Source of the DNA: Actinomycetota bacterium
Lineage (GTDB): Bacteria; Actinomycetota; Acidimicrobiia; Acidimicrobiales; Ilumatobacteraceae
NCBI GenBank assembly: GCA_005801025.1
Contig: SYDZ01000092.1
Location: 1 to 9,358 of the forward strand
DNA length: 9,358 bases
Direction: 5' to 3'
How positions within the stretch are numbered: the first letter of the stretch is position 1; each line of letters begins with the position of its first letter. The position numbers were made by a program, and so were the translations under genes. This document shows, piece after piece, positions 1 through 5,929 of the stretch. The notes beneath the pieces are model-generated. The model searched no databases. It was not told the origin of the DNA and saw only the letters and a program-made list of their open reading frames with translations.

Positions 1-361
1 CTTGAACCATGATGGTGATATTTGTGAGGTCAAGAGTTTTGATGAACTGCTTCATGTTGGCGGTATGACGGGCAATGTTGTACCACGATGGGTCACTTAC
101 CTTGTCTGAGCGACCAAAGCCAATATGGTCGGGGGCGATGCATCGGTATCCGTGAGTGACTAACTCTTTGATGATTGTTCGATATAGATACGACCACGTC
201 GGCATGCCATGCAACATCAGGACCACCGGACCATCGGATGGACCTTCGTCAATGTAATGCATCCGTAATCCAGCGATATCGACATAGTGCGGCTGGTATG
301 GAAAGTCGGTAAGAGCGGCGAAGTTCTCGTCTGGCGCACGAAGAAAAGTCGGTGTCGTCAT
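1..361 (-). CDS. Haloalkane-dehalogenase-like alpha/beta hydrolase, N-terminal 120 residues (cut by window edge)
   Basis: The translation from ATG at 361 has the N-terminal half of an alpha/beta hydrolase of the haloalkane dehalogenase group. HGMPTWSYLYR (residues 51-61) is the strand-3/oxyanion region, and DHIGFGRSDK (78-87) is the family's next landmark. The window ends at IMVQ, where relatives continue with the nucleophile motif (QDWGG). The one remaining base, G, fits an Asp codon there. Family members hydrolyse carbon-halogen bonds, esters or epoxides in the cytoplasm; the reaction cannot be decided without the catalytic Asp, the His and the cap domain. Known dehalogenases usually carry Glu or Asn after HG to help bind halide, and this one has Met53, so a non-dehalogenase hydrolase is quite possible. 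It is the third gene of a leftward operon. Its start overlaps the preceding stop as ATGA (358-361), and no Shine-Dalgarno is visible, which suggests translational coupling. Confidence 0.85.
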   Translation of the reverse strand, partial: MTTPTFLRAPDENFAALTDFPYQPHYVDIAGLRMHYIDEGPSDGPVVLMLHGMPTWSYLYRTIIKELVTHGYRCIAPDHIGFGRSDKVSDPSWYNIARHTANMKQFIKTLDLTNITIMVQ

Positions 362-987
362 GTCGGTAAATCTAATTGAACGGGACCATGAAAAATGTCG
401 CCATTCTTAAAGATTGCAACTCGGGCCGGACAGGGAAGATCAATGACAAGGTTGTCCTTGAGTGTGATGTGCCGCGAGGTCCAACCGTTTGGCATCTGGC
501 GCTCAATAGTCAGATCTTTACGGCGTCCCAGATGGGATTCAATCGCTTGGGGTACAAGCGAAAAGCCATCACCAGTGTTGAGTAGTTCTAAGGTGCGACC
601 GCTAGCGAAGAATAGACGGTGGCTCTTATATACGGGCAGCACCATGACCCCAGTGAAACCTGACTCGGGTTTTCCTGGTCGTGCGACAAGGCCAAAGGAA
701 CGACCATCAACGACTATCGAAGACACGGGACCGTCCACATCCGCTCCTGGAGGTCGCAGAAAAAACGCCGCGTCGTGTTGGCTGCGACCGACGCCTGACT
801 TGCGAAAACCTTCTGGGGCGACAAGGACGGCGTAGTCATCAGGAGATATCGGTTCGCTTGAAAGCCACACTCCAAACGTGGCATCGTCCATGATCTCGCC
901 GTAGAACTCACAACCTCCTAGCGACCAGTTGTGGGTCCACGATTTTTCACCACCAAGAGCAACGATGATGTCTTTCTTTGTGTTCAC
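358..987 (-). CDS. Unrecognised 209-residue protein in SDR/hydrolase operon
   Basis: I do not recognise this family. The protein has no signal peptide or membrane segment and looks like a soluble, beta-rich cytoplasmic protein. There is a Trp-rich N-terminus (around residues 17-40) and a single Cys near residue 26. There are Gly/Pro turns around residues 78-105 and a C-terminal stretch of alternating hydrophobic residues (about 165-205). The start is GTG at 987, with a GGAAAA-like Shine-Dalgarno 6-7 nt upstream; it overlaps the upstream SDR stop as GTGA (984-987). Its own stop overlaps the hydrolase start as ATGA. Being coupled at both ends argues strongly that it is a real gene whose product is needed with its neighbours, perhaps as a substrate-binding or accessory protein or a small enzyme of the same pathway. 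That role is inference only. Confidence 0.8.
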   Translation of the reverse strand: MNTKKDIIVALGGEKSWTHNWSLGGCEFYGEIMDDATFGVWLSSEPISPDDYAVLVAPEGFRKSGVGRSQHDAAFFLRPPGADVDGPVSSIVVDGRSFGLVARPGKPESGFTGVMVLPVYKSHRLFFASGRTLELLNTGDGFSLVPQAIESHLGRRKDLTIERQMPNGWTSRHITLKDNLVIDLPCPARVAIFKNGDIFHGPVQLDLPT

Positions 988-1961
988 GACAATTTTCCGA
1001 TTTCGTTCAGTAGTTTTGCTGACTGACCACTGACGGTCACTTGGTTGCTCGTTGAATCAGCGTGGCGCTCGGCATAGGTGCGACGGATACCTTCTTTCCA
1101 CAAGACCTGGCATGCTCCTGTGATCGCTCGTCGTTTGGTGACATCGGCGATCGCACCTCGTGGAGTACCTGGCATATCAACAACTCGCACATCTGGTGAG
1201 TGACCAGTGAGTTCTCCCATAAAAGAGCACCATTCTTGGACTGATGGAGTTTCGTCACCTGCCCAATTGACAATGGTGGCAGGCACACTGGCAGCGTCAA
1301 GCAATGCTTCAAGTTGATTGTTGATGTCATCTTGATGAATCGGGCTGTAACGACACGGGTCCCAACGAGTGACGATTGGTTTGTCAGCCAAGACCCAATC
1401 AAGATGATATGTAGGCAACCCACCGTTCGGTCCATAGGAGGCATTCATGCGGGCAATGGTGATAGGGATGTTGTAGGCGCGAGCACAAAATCGGGCGACG
1501 GCTTCTTCAGCGATTTTTGAGATTGAATAAGTCGGAGACATGACGTAATGAACATCACCGAGTGGATCATTTTCACTGAAGGCATGGAGCGGATCTGCCA
1601 CAGGCTGATACACAGATTGGGTTGACATGATCAGAGCAGCTTGTACTCGCTGACAATGTTTGAGTAATAAACCTGTTCCTTCGGCATTGACGGTGAGTGC
1701 GTGGTTGTAGTCAAGCCCTTCAGTTTTGAATGCTGCTAAATGCAAGACATAGGTGAAGTCGTCAGGCAGTGATGAATAGTCGCCGGTTGCCAAGTCAATG
1801 ACGCGAGTGGTGACGCCGAGTGACTCCACACTTTCACGCGTGTCTGGTTCACCGAAGCGAGCAATTCCCCACACCTCATTATTGGTCGCCAGGGATTTGA
1901 CCAAAGGTAAGGCGATCTGGCCTGCTGGACCAGTAATCAGAATTTTTTCATCACTGAGCAT
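984..1961 (-). CDS. NAD(P)-dependent epimerase/dehydratase (extended SDR), 325 aa
   Basis: This is an extended short-chain dehydrogenase/reductase. The N-terminal Rossmann motif is TGPAGQIA (residues 10-17), a GxxGxxA variant of the usual GxxGxxG. HLAA (74-77), STQSVY (113-118) and the catalytic YSISK (Tyr145, Lys149) follow at normal spacing. The length of 325 residues suits the extended SDR/NAD-dependent epimerase family, which acts on sugar nucleotides but also includes many steroid, terpenoid and aldehyde reductases. With no glycan genes nearby and several catabolic enzymes around it, a dehydrogenase or reductase role in catabolism is at least as likely as sugar-nucleotide epimerisation. 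It is the first gene of a three-gene leftward operon and ends in a GTGA overlap with the next gene. The ATG at 1961 places the Rossmann strand at the expected distance from the N-terminus. No strong ribosome binding site is visible. Confidence 0.9.
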   Translation of the reverse strand: MLSDEKILITGPAGQIALPLVKSLATNNEVWGIARFGEPDTRESVESLGVTTRVIDLATGDYSSLPDDFTYVLHLAAFKTEGLDYNHALTVNAEGTGLLLKHCQRVQAALIMSTQSVYQPVADPLHAFSENDPLGDVHYVMSPTYSISKIAEEAVARFCARAYNIPITIARMNASYGPNGGLPTYHLDWVLADKPIVTRWDPCRYSPIHQDDINNQLEALLDAASVPATIVNWAGDETPSVQEWCSFMGELTGHSPDVRVVDMPGTPRGAIADVTKRRAITGACQVLWKEGIRRTYAERHADSTSNQVTVSGQSAKLLNEIGKLS

Positions 1962-2045
1962 AGTTATGTCTTACCATGTCAAGGGTTTGCTAGTGCTACG
2001 CCATGGAGACCTAAGATCCAGTCACGTGCCAGAAATGAGACTGCA
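1962..2045. promoter_or_regulatory. Divergent intergenic region with a possible rightward promoter
   Basis: This 84-bp gap separates the start codons of the leftward SDR operon and the rightward oxidoreductase operon, so it must carry both promoters unless these lie inside the genes. On the plus strand TTGCTA (1987-1992) and TAAGAT (2012-2017), 19 nt apart, are a weak -35/-10 candidate that would give a leader of roughly 20 nt. I found no convincing -10 for the minus strand and no clear operator palindrome. The promoter call rests on position more than on sequence match. Confidence 0.35.
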
Positions 2046-3074
2046 ATGAAAATTGATATTTCGCTCGCAATGTCAGGTCCAAGTGATGCTGCTTCCCGTG
2101 CCGCCGAACTTCAGGCTCTCGGAGCCGATGGGCTATTCAGTTTTGAGAATGCCCATGATGTATTTTTCCCGTTGGTCTTAGCAAGTACGACGACGAACAT
2201 TGATTTGATGACAAATGTGGCAATGGCTTTTCCTCGAAGCCCACTGCACTTGGCTTATGCGGCCGATGATCTTCAAACCCTGAGTCGGGGGCGTTTCCGC
2301 CTCGGCCTGGGTTCGCAAATTCGCCCACATATTCAAAAGCGTTACGGGTCAGTGTGGGAAAAACCTGTCGCGCAGATGCGTGAATGGGTGTGCGCCACAA
2401 AGGCAATCCTTGATCACTTCGCTGGCGAAGGTCCATTTGATTTTCGTGGCACATGGACAACGCACACACTGATGACACCTAACTTCAATCCGGGGCCAAA
2501 TCCTTATGGAAAGGTTCCACTCCTCGTTGGTGCTCTTGGCCCGAAGATGACCGAGATGGCTGCAGAAGTGGCTGATGGGCTACTCGTCATGCCGTTTAAT
2601 TCAGAACGTCACTTCATGGAGCGGACCATGCCTGCCATTGAACGCGGTTTCGTTAAGAGTGGTCGCCAACGAAGCGATTTCGAGATCATCGTGGAAGTTA
2701 TTTGTGCTGTAGGGGAGAGTACTGAGGAAATCGCAACTGCAATGAGTGGAGTGAAAACCTTGATTGGCTTCTATGGTTCGACGCCTTCTTACCGTCCAGT
2801 ACTTGAGGTCTTAGGGCGCGGGGACTTGCAAGTTGAACTCAATGCCTTGTCAAAGCAAGGCGACTGGGCTGGTATGGCGAGCAAAATAGATGAAGATCTC
2901 TTACGGACTATCGCTGTTGTTGGGACACCCAACGAGGTGGCAACAGAAATCATCCGCCGTTTTGGTCATCAGGCGGATCGAGTGTGTCTGTACTTCCCCG
3001 GCTATCCGATCAGTGATGGGTGCATTGCTCAAACGATCAGTGCGATTAAGGAAGCATCGGGTCGCTTGTCATGA
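2046..3074 (+). CDS. LLM-class F420-dependent oxidoreductase, MSMEG_2256-like, 342 aa
   Basis: This is a bacterial luciferase-like monooxygenase/reductase TIM barrel. LSRGRFRLGLGSQIRPH (residues 79-95) and VPLLVGALGPKMTE (157-170) are typical of the actinobacterial subgroup annotated as the MSMEG_2256 family of F420-dependent oxidoreductases. Members are cytoplasmic and use F420H2 (or occasionally FMNH2) for hydride transfer; the natural substrates of this subgroup are mostly unknown. The length is normal for the family and the reading frame is intact. The start at ATG 2046 begins directly with the first barrel strand (MKIDISLAMSG); the upstream GAGA is a weak ribosome binding site. The gene is first in a rightward pair and overlaps the following crotonase gene by ATGA (3071-3074). 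The two proteins are therefore probably made together and act in one pathway. F420 rather than FMN is inferred from family resemblance. Confidence 0.9.
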   Translation: MKIDISLAMSGPSDAASRAAELQALGADGLFSFENAHDVFFPLVLASTTTNIDLMTNVAMAFPRSPLHLAYAADDLQTLSRGRFRLGLGSQIRPHIQKRYGSVWEKPVAQMREWVCATKAILDHFAGEGPFDFRGTWTTHTLMTPNFNPGPNPYGKVPLLVGALGPKMTEMAAEVADGLLVMPFNSERHFMERTMPAIERGFVKSGRQRSDFEIIVEVICAVGESTEEIATAMSGVKTLIGFYGSTPSYRPVLEVLGRGDLQVELNALSKQGDWAGMASKIDEDLLRTIAVVGTPNEVATEIIRRFGHQADRVCLYFPGYPISDGCIAQTISAIKEASGRLS

Positions 3075-3916
3075 CTCTGACGATTGATACCGGCACAACT
3101 GATCTTCTCTGTGAACTTCATGATGATGGTGTTCTTGTGGCGACCCTCAACCGACCCGACACGCGTAATGCTTTTAGTGCAGCGATGGGGCAAGCACTCG
3201 GCAACATATATCAAATGGCGGACACTAATGACGCAGTCCGCGTTGTTGTCGTTACGGGGACTCCACCAGCGTTCTGTGCTGGTGCTGATTTTTCAAAAGG
3301 CTCCGATGTCTTTGAACAAACCGAAGTATCAGATTTCAGTTCCAACCCCGTGAACCCACCCGCATGGAAGATTCGTAAGCCAGTCATAGCAGCGGTCAAC
3401 GGTCATGCCATCGGTATCGGATTGACACTCACTCTGCATTGTGATCTGCGTTTTATGGCACAGGAGGCTAAATATGGCATCGTGCAAGTCCGTCGTGGAG
3501 TGATGCCCGATGCCATGAGCCATTGGACATTGCCCCGACTCGTTGGGCTTGCGAGGGCTGCTGACATTTTGCTGACGGGACGGACTTTCAATGGGATAGA
3601 GGCGCATGAGTTAGGAATTGCTTCACGTGTTTTCGCAAACGATGAAGTTCTGCCGCAAGCCTTGGACGTAGCGCACGACATCGCGGTCAACACCGCTCCA
3701 GTGTCTGTGGCGATCAGCAAGCGCCTGCTGTGGGAGTCATTCTCCATGACCTCGGATGGCATGAATCAAGCCGAAAGCGCATTGCATCAGCATTTGATGG
3801 GCAAGGCTGATGCTCGTGAAGGTGTCACAGCTTTCCTCGAACGACGAGAGCCAAAGTGGTCGTTGACAGTGAATGAGAATTGGCCAGAGAATTGGCCGGA
3901 GAAGAGAAATCGTTGA
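3071..3916 (+). CDS. Crotonase-superfamily protein (enoyl-CoA hydratase/isomerase-like), 281 aa
   Basis: The protein has the full crotonase fold signature. LNRPDTRNAFS lies near residues 27-37, the oxyanion-hole segment GTPPAFCAGAD at 63-73, and a second Gly-rich turn (GIGLTLTLHCDLR) from 115. An LTGRTFNGIEAHELGIASRV stretch follows, as in enoyl-CoA hydratases. Crotonases bind acyl-CoA thioesters and stabilise an enolate. In the rat hydratase the catalytic glutamates are Glu144 and Glu164; the aligned residues here are Thr119 and Gln139, with the 20-residue spacing preserved. Ordinary hydratase chemistry is therefore unlikely. Asp147 in VMPDAMS sits where I recall some isomerase-like relatives having Glu, so an enoyl-CoA isomerase or other reaction is a better guess. 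The start overlaps the LLM oxidoreductase stop (ATGA). The C-terminal tail carries a short ENWPENWPEK duplication outside the conserved core. Confidence 0.88.
   Translation: MTLTIDTGTTDLLCELHDDGVLVATLNRPDTRNAFSAAMGQALGNIYQMADTNDAVRVVVVTGTPPAFCAGADFSKGSDVFEQTEVSDFSSNPVNPPAWKIRKPVIAAVNGHAIGIGLTLTLHCDLRFMAQEAKYGIVQVRRGVMPDAMSHWTLPRLVGLARAADILLTGRTFNGIEAHELGIASRVFANDEVLPQALDVAHDIAVNTAPVSVAISKRLLWESFSMTSDGMNQAESALHQHLMGKADAREGVTAFLERREPKWSLTVNENWPENWPEKRNR
3875..3898. repeat. 12-bp tandem duplication in the crotonase C-terminal tail
   Basis: GAGAATTGGCCA (3875-3886) is followed directly by GAGAATTGGCCG (3887-3898), which differs only in the last base. The unit is in frame and encodes ENWP twice just before the stop. 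It looks like a recent slippage duplication in a tolerant tail region. Confidence 0.85.
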
Positions 3917-3940
3917 GGTCGTAGGGTTGGCTCGTCCATG

Positions 3941-3965
3941 CTGAGATCAATGAAATTGATCTCAG
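3941..3965. terminator. Perfect hairpin between convergent genes, probable bidirectional terminator
   Basis: CTGAGATCAA (3941-3950) and TTGATCTCAG (3956-3965) form a perfect 10-bp stem around a 5-nt loop (TGAAA). It sits 24 bp after the crotonase stop and about 30 bp beyond the stop of the convergent membrane-protein gene, the normal place for a shared terminator. Neither strand has a clear U-tract after the stem, so termination would be less classical than in the textbook intrinsic type. An mRNA-end stabilising structure is the alternative. Confidence 0.6.
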
Positions 3966-3996
3966 GCTGTTTGGCGAATAGGGGCGCAGGCAACGA

Positions 3997-4458
3997 TCAC
4001 AGCAGCACTTGGGATACCATCGTCGCAGTCAGTACGCCGCGCATCGACCATGCAATGGTGCGCGGCCAATTGGTGAGTACTAACTCACGTCCAGTCGTCG
4101 CATCAGGTTGGCGAACCATACGCCCATGTCGTGGCACTGACAACAACACTGTGCATCCGAGAGCGATGGCCAGGAAGACAGCGGCTATCCACGGCATCCA
4201 CAGTGACACGCCGTCAGGTCGTGACCACAACAAGAATAACGTGGTCACTCCTTCAATGACCATCGGGGGTCCGACGACGAAACCAGTGCGTCGCTGGTGC
4301 ACGACGGCGATTGATGCAGCATTCTCAACGGGCACAAGGGAAAGCAATGGATAGTGAACTAATTGCACAAACCAGATGACTCCGACCATCGCCCAGGTTG
4401 CCATAAAATTGAGAAGAAGAGCCGTTTGTTGCATGAGATGACCGTACTCTATGGGCAT
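3997..4458 (-). CDS. Small integral membrane protein with four predicted helices
   Basis: The 153-residue product is strongly hydrophobic with about four transmembrane segments: residues 10-38 (from MQQTALLLNF), 57-78, 83-108 and 130-153. The helices include motif-like pieces VIWFVQLVHYPL and HQRRTGFVVGPPMVIEG, with His, Tyr and Arg at membrane boundaries. The pattern resembles an uncharacterised bacterial inner-membrane family that I recall only loosely, so I give no function. ATG 4458 gives 153 residues but overlaps the divergent DUF2256 start by 8 bp. The internal ATG at 4434 gives 145 residues, starts just before the first helix and removes the overlap, so it may be the true start. Neither has a good Shine-Dalgarno. 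The gene stands alone, converging on the crotonase gene. Confidence 0.75.
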   Translation of the reverse strand: MPIEYGHLMQQTALLLNFMATWAMVGVIWFVQLVHYPLLSLVPVENAASIAVVHQRRTGFVVGPPMVIEGVTTLFLLWSRPDGVSLWMPWIAAVFLAIALGCTVLLSVPRHGRMVRQPDATTGRELVLTNWPRTIAWSMRGVLTATMVSQVLL

Positions 4459-4615
4459 GAATCATGTGGCTAAAACTAAGAATGGATTTGTGCCTCGTAT
4501 GTGTGAATCATGCGGCATAAAATTTGAGTGGCGTAAAAAGTGGGCCCGTGATTGGGAACATGTGAAGTTTTGCTCTGACAGTTGCCGAGGAAAATCCAAG
4601 TCCAAATCGCTGTGA
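4451..4615 (+). CDS. DUF2256 family small Cys4 protein, 54 aa
   Basis: Reading from ATG 4451 (or 4457) gives a 54-residue basic protein. Its core, MCESCG, KFEWRKKW and VKFCSDSCRGK, matches the DUF2256 family. Cys18, Cys21, Cys41 and Cys45 form a CxxC...CxxxC arrangement that probably binds one zinc ion, and the conserved WRKKW lies between the pairs. The tail is Lys/Ser rich. The molecular function is unknown; a nucleic-acid-binding zinc ribbon is a reasonable inference from the charge and the Cys pattern. From memory, members are often encoded near cryptochrome/photolyase genes. Here an iron-sulfur photolyase lies about 1.3 kb downstream on the same strand, with two minus-strand genes between. 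The gene is easy to overlook because of its size. Confidence 0.88.
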   Translation: MGMNHVAKTKNGFVPRMCESCGIKFEWRKKWARDWEHVKFCSDSCRGKSKSKSL

Positions 4616-4628
4616 AGGCTGCGATTTG
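4603..4628. terminator. 8-bp stem-loop at the convergent DUF2256 / carbonic anhydrase gene ends
   Basis: CAAATCGC (4603-4610) pairs with GCGATTTG (4621-4628) around a 10-nt loop. The structure straddles the DUF2256 stop codon and lies 23 bp beyond the carbonic anhydrase stop, in the 35-bp convergent gap. Position suggests a bidirectional terminator. The lack of a U-tract and the moderate stem keep confidence low. Confidence 0.4.
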
Positions 4629-4650
4629 CATCGGATGATTCGGTGGAAAT

Positions 4651-5163
4651 CTACATTGCTTCGTGCAAGAGTCCGTCGGTGACATCATAGACAAAGCCGC
4701 GAATATGCATTTTGTGTTTAATGAATGGACTCATTGCTAGCCGTTTCATATTTTGCGTCACACTTTTATATGGATCGCGAAATGACTCGAGGGCCCACCA
4801 TGGTCGAATGCCGCACTCATCCTCAATCTCATGTTTGAAACTGTCTTCATCAACATTGTGGAGCCCACAGTTTGTGTGGTGGATCAGGATGACCTCTCGG
4901 GTACCCAGGCGCCTTTGGGAGAGAACCAAGGAACGAATGACATCATCAGTGACGACGCCTCCCGCATTACGGATGATGTGCGCATCGCCATGGGAAAGAC
5001 CAAGCATTTGAAAGATGTCCATACGACTGTCCATACAGGTCACGATGGCGAGATGTCGTTTGGGAGCTAGAGGTAGACCATTGTCAGGGAAACTCTCGGC
5101 AAATAGCCGATTGTTGATGACGAGATCATCGGTATTCGGTACGAATTGTTCAGGCTGAACCAT
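4651..5163 (-). CDS. Beta-class carbonic anhydrase, short Rv1284-like type, about 170 aa
   Basis: The enzyme interconverts CO2 and bicarbonate in the cytoplasm using zinc. From ATG 5163 the zinc ligands are Cys43 (TCMDSR), His96 and Cys99 (HHTNCG), and the catalytic Asp45-Arg47 dyad is intact. RNAGGVVTDDVIRSL (65-79) and the C-terminal RGFVYDVTDGLLHEA are hallmarks of the short beta-carbonic anhydrases. By my recollection it is close to Mycobacterium tuberculosis Rv1284 over its whole length (about 163 residues there). The frame stays open to a TTG at 5181, but ATG 5163 is preferred because the extra six residues have no family support. Neither start has a strong ribosome binding site. It lies 76 bp downstream of the secreted-protein gene on the same strand and may share a transcript with it. 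It could supply bicarbonate for carboxylases or balance pH; nothing in the window links it to one pathway. Confidence 0.93.
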   Translation of the reverse strand: MVQPEQFVPNTDDLVINNRLFAESFPDNGLPLAPKRHLAIVTCMDSRMDIFQMLGLSHGDAHIIRNAGGVVTDDVIRSLVLSQRRLGTREVILIHHTNCGLHNVDEDSFKHEIEDECGIRPWWALESFRDPYKSVTQNMKRLAMSPFIKHKMHIRGFVYDVTDGLLHEAM

Positions 5164-5193
5164 CTTGTTATCTTGCCACAAGAAGGGTCACCG

Positions 5194-5241
5194 AGGCACA
5201 CCACTTTTAGGATCGAAACACACCTGCTGGAAGTTGTGCCT
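5194..5241. other. Imperfect inverted repeat between secreted protein and carbonic anhydrase genes
   Basis: AGGCACA (5194-5200) pairs with TGTGCCT (5235-5241). After a 2-nt bulge, ACTT (5203-5206) pairs with AAGT (5231-5234), leaving a loop of about 24 nt. It overlaps the stop codon of the secreted-protein gene. It could be a weak or partial terminator or processing site between the two minus-strand genes. The long loop and missing U-tract make this tentative. Confidence 0.25.
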
Positions 5242-5866
5242 ACTGTGGCTCACTGACGCGCTCAAGCACAACACGAATACCGCCCATGTCGGGTCGCGTC
5301 CAGATCATATGACCATCCGCATCTAGTCTGCGAACGACTTCAAAGGCTTCAAGACCGACGGGGCGAAGGACGAAGGCCCCATCTTCGTAACTGGCCCTGA
5401 CGTTAATTGGCGTCTTGTAGTCAAATACTGAGACGTCATTGACGCCATTTTCTGCAGTCCCATCGGCGCGTGCGTCGGCGATTGTTCCACCGCCACAATC
5501 CACAATCCGATTTCCACATTGCTCGATGCGCTCGGTGTAGGACATCAAACGGTCATCGGAGGCGACTGTCTCACCGCCTCTCGTGGCAGAAATTGTTTTC
5601 CAAATTCCGCGCAGGTCTGGGGCCCCGGCAATGAGAGGCTCCGTGCATGTGTCGAGAATGAGGGGAGGAAATGAAGTGCCGTAGCCGCCTTGCGGGGTAT
5701 GGGCGACGGGGATATCGTCCGCCCTGATGATCTTGGCTGGGGTAGCTGAGGTTTCCTTCATTGATGTCATCGTGGTTGACGTCTCCTTGACTGCATTGTT
5801 TGAGGAAGAGTACGCCGACAACAATGAGAGTTCGCAGACCATTATGAGTTTCAAGCGTATGCGCAC
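5240..5866 (-). CDS. Putative exported protein with degenerate lipobox, 208 aa
   Basis: From GTG 5866 the product begins with a basic MRIRLK, a hydrophobic stretch (residues 7-18) and LLSAY, then a Ser/Thr-rich linker (20-42). This is the layout of a bacterial lipoprotein signal, but the lipobox Cys is Tyr19 (TAC), so lipidation there is not possible as written. The rest is a beta-rich domain. RGIWK (86-90) and the IEQCGNRIVDCGGG segment (114-127) contribute Cys117 and Cys124, which might form a disulfide, and alternating strands run to RVVLERV near the C-terminus. That layout recalls lipocalin-like folds, but I do not recognise the family. It is probably secreted by signal peptidase I, or is a former lipoprotein. 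The gene diverges from the photolyase gene with only a short gap and is followed by the carbonic anhydrase gene. The GTG start is chosen because it includes the basic n-region. Confidence 0.72.
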   Translation of the reverse strand: MRIRLKLIMVCELSLLSAYSSSNNAVKETSTTMTSMKETSATPAKIIRADDIPVAHTPQGGYGTSFPPLILDTCTEPLIAGAPDLRGIWKTISATRGGETVASDDRLMSYTERIEQCGNRIVDCGGGTIADARADGTAENGVNDVSVFDYKTPINVRASYEDGAFVLRPVGLEAFEVVRRLDADGHMIWTRPDMGGIRVVLERVSEPQ

Positions 5867-5920
5867 ATACTAACGAGAGATTTTTTGCTGATGGTTATTG
5901 AGACCTGGAGCAGGCACCCC

Positions 5921-5924
5921 GAGG
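5921..5924 (+). promoter_or_regulatory. Shine-Dalgarno GAGG supporting a GTG start for the photolyase
   Basis: GAGG lies 5 nt before GTG 5930. The open frame extends upstream to ATG 5891 and TTG 5885, but those lack a well-spaced ribosome binding site. Starting at GTG puts GDQL about 14 residues in, as in PhrB-type proteins, and leaves a 63-bp gap to the divergent gene for promoters. Confidence 0.55.
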
Positions 5925-5929
5925 TTGTT

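Noticed and set aside
395..835. 146-codon plus-strand open frame
   Set aside because: It lies fully antisense to the 209-residue gene, which is coupled at both ends. Its translation is rich in Arg, Pro and Ser with no recognisable motif.
1977..1982. Perfect TTGACA on the minus strand, a -35 consensus upstream of the SDR gene
   Set aside because: It lies only 15 nt before the ATG, so the matching -10 would fall inside the coding region, and no -10 is seen there. Probably coincidence.
3938..4354. 138-codon plus-strand open frame
   Set aside because: It is antisense to the membrane-protein gene and begins at the hairpin. Its composition is typical of a shadow frame and it has no domain.
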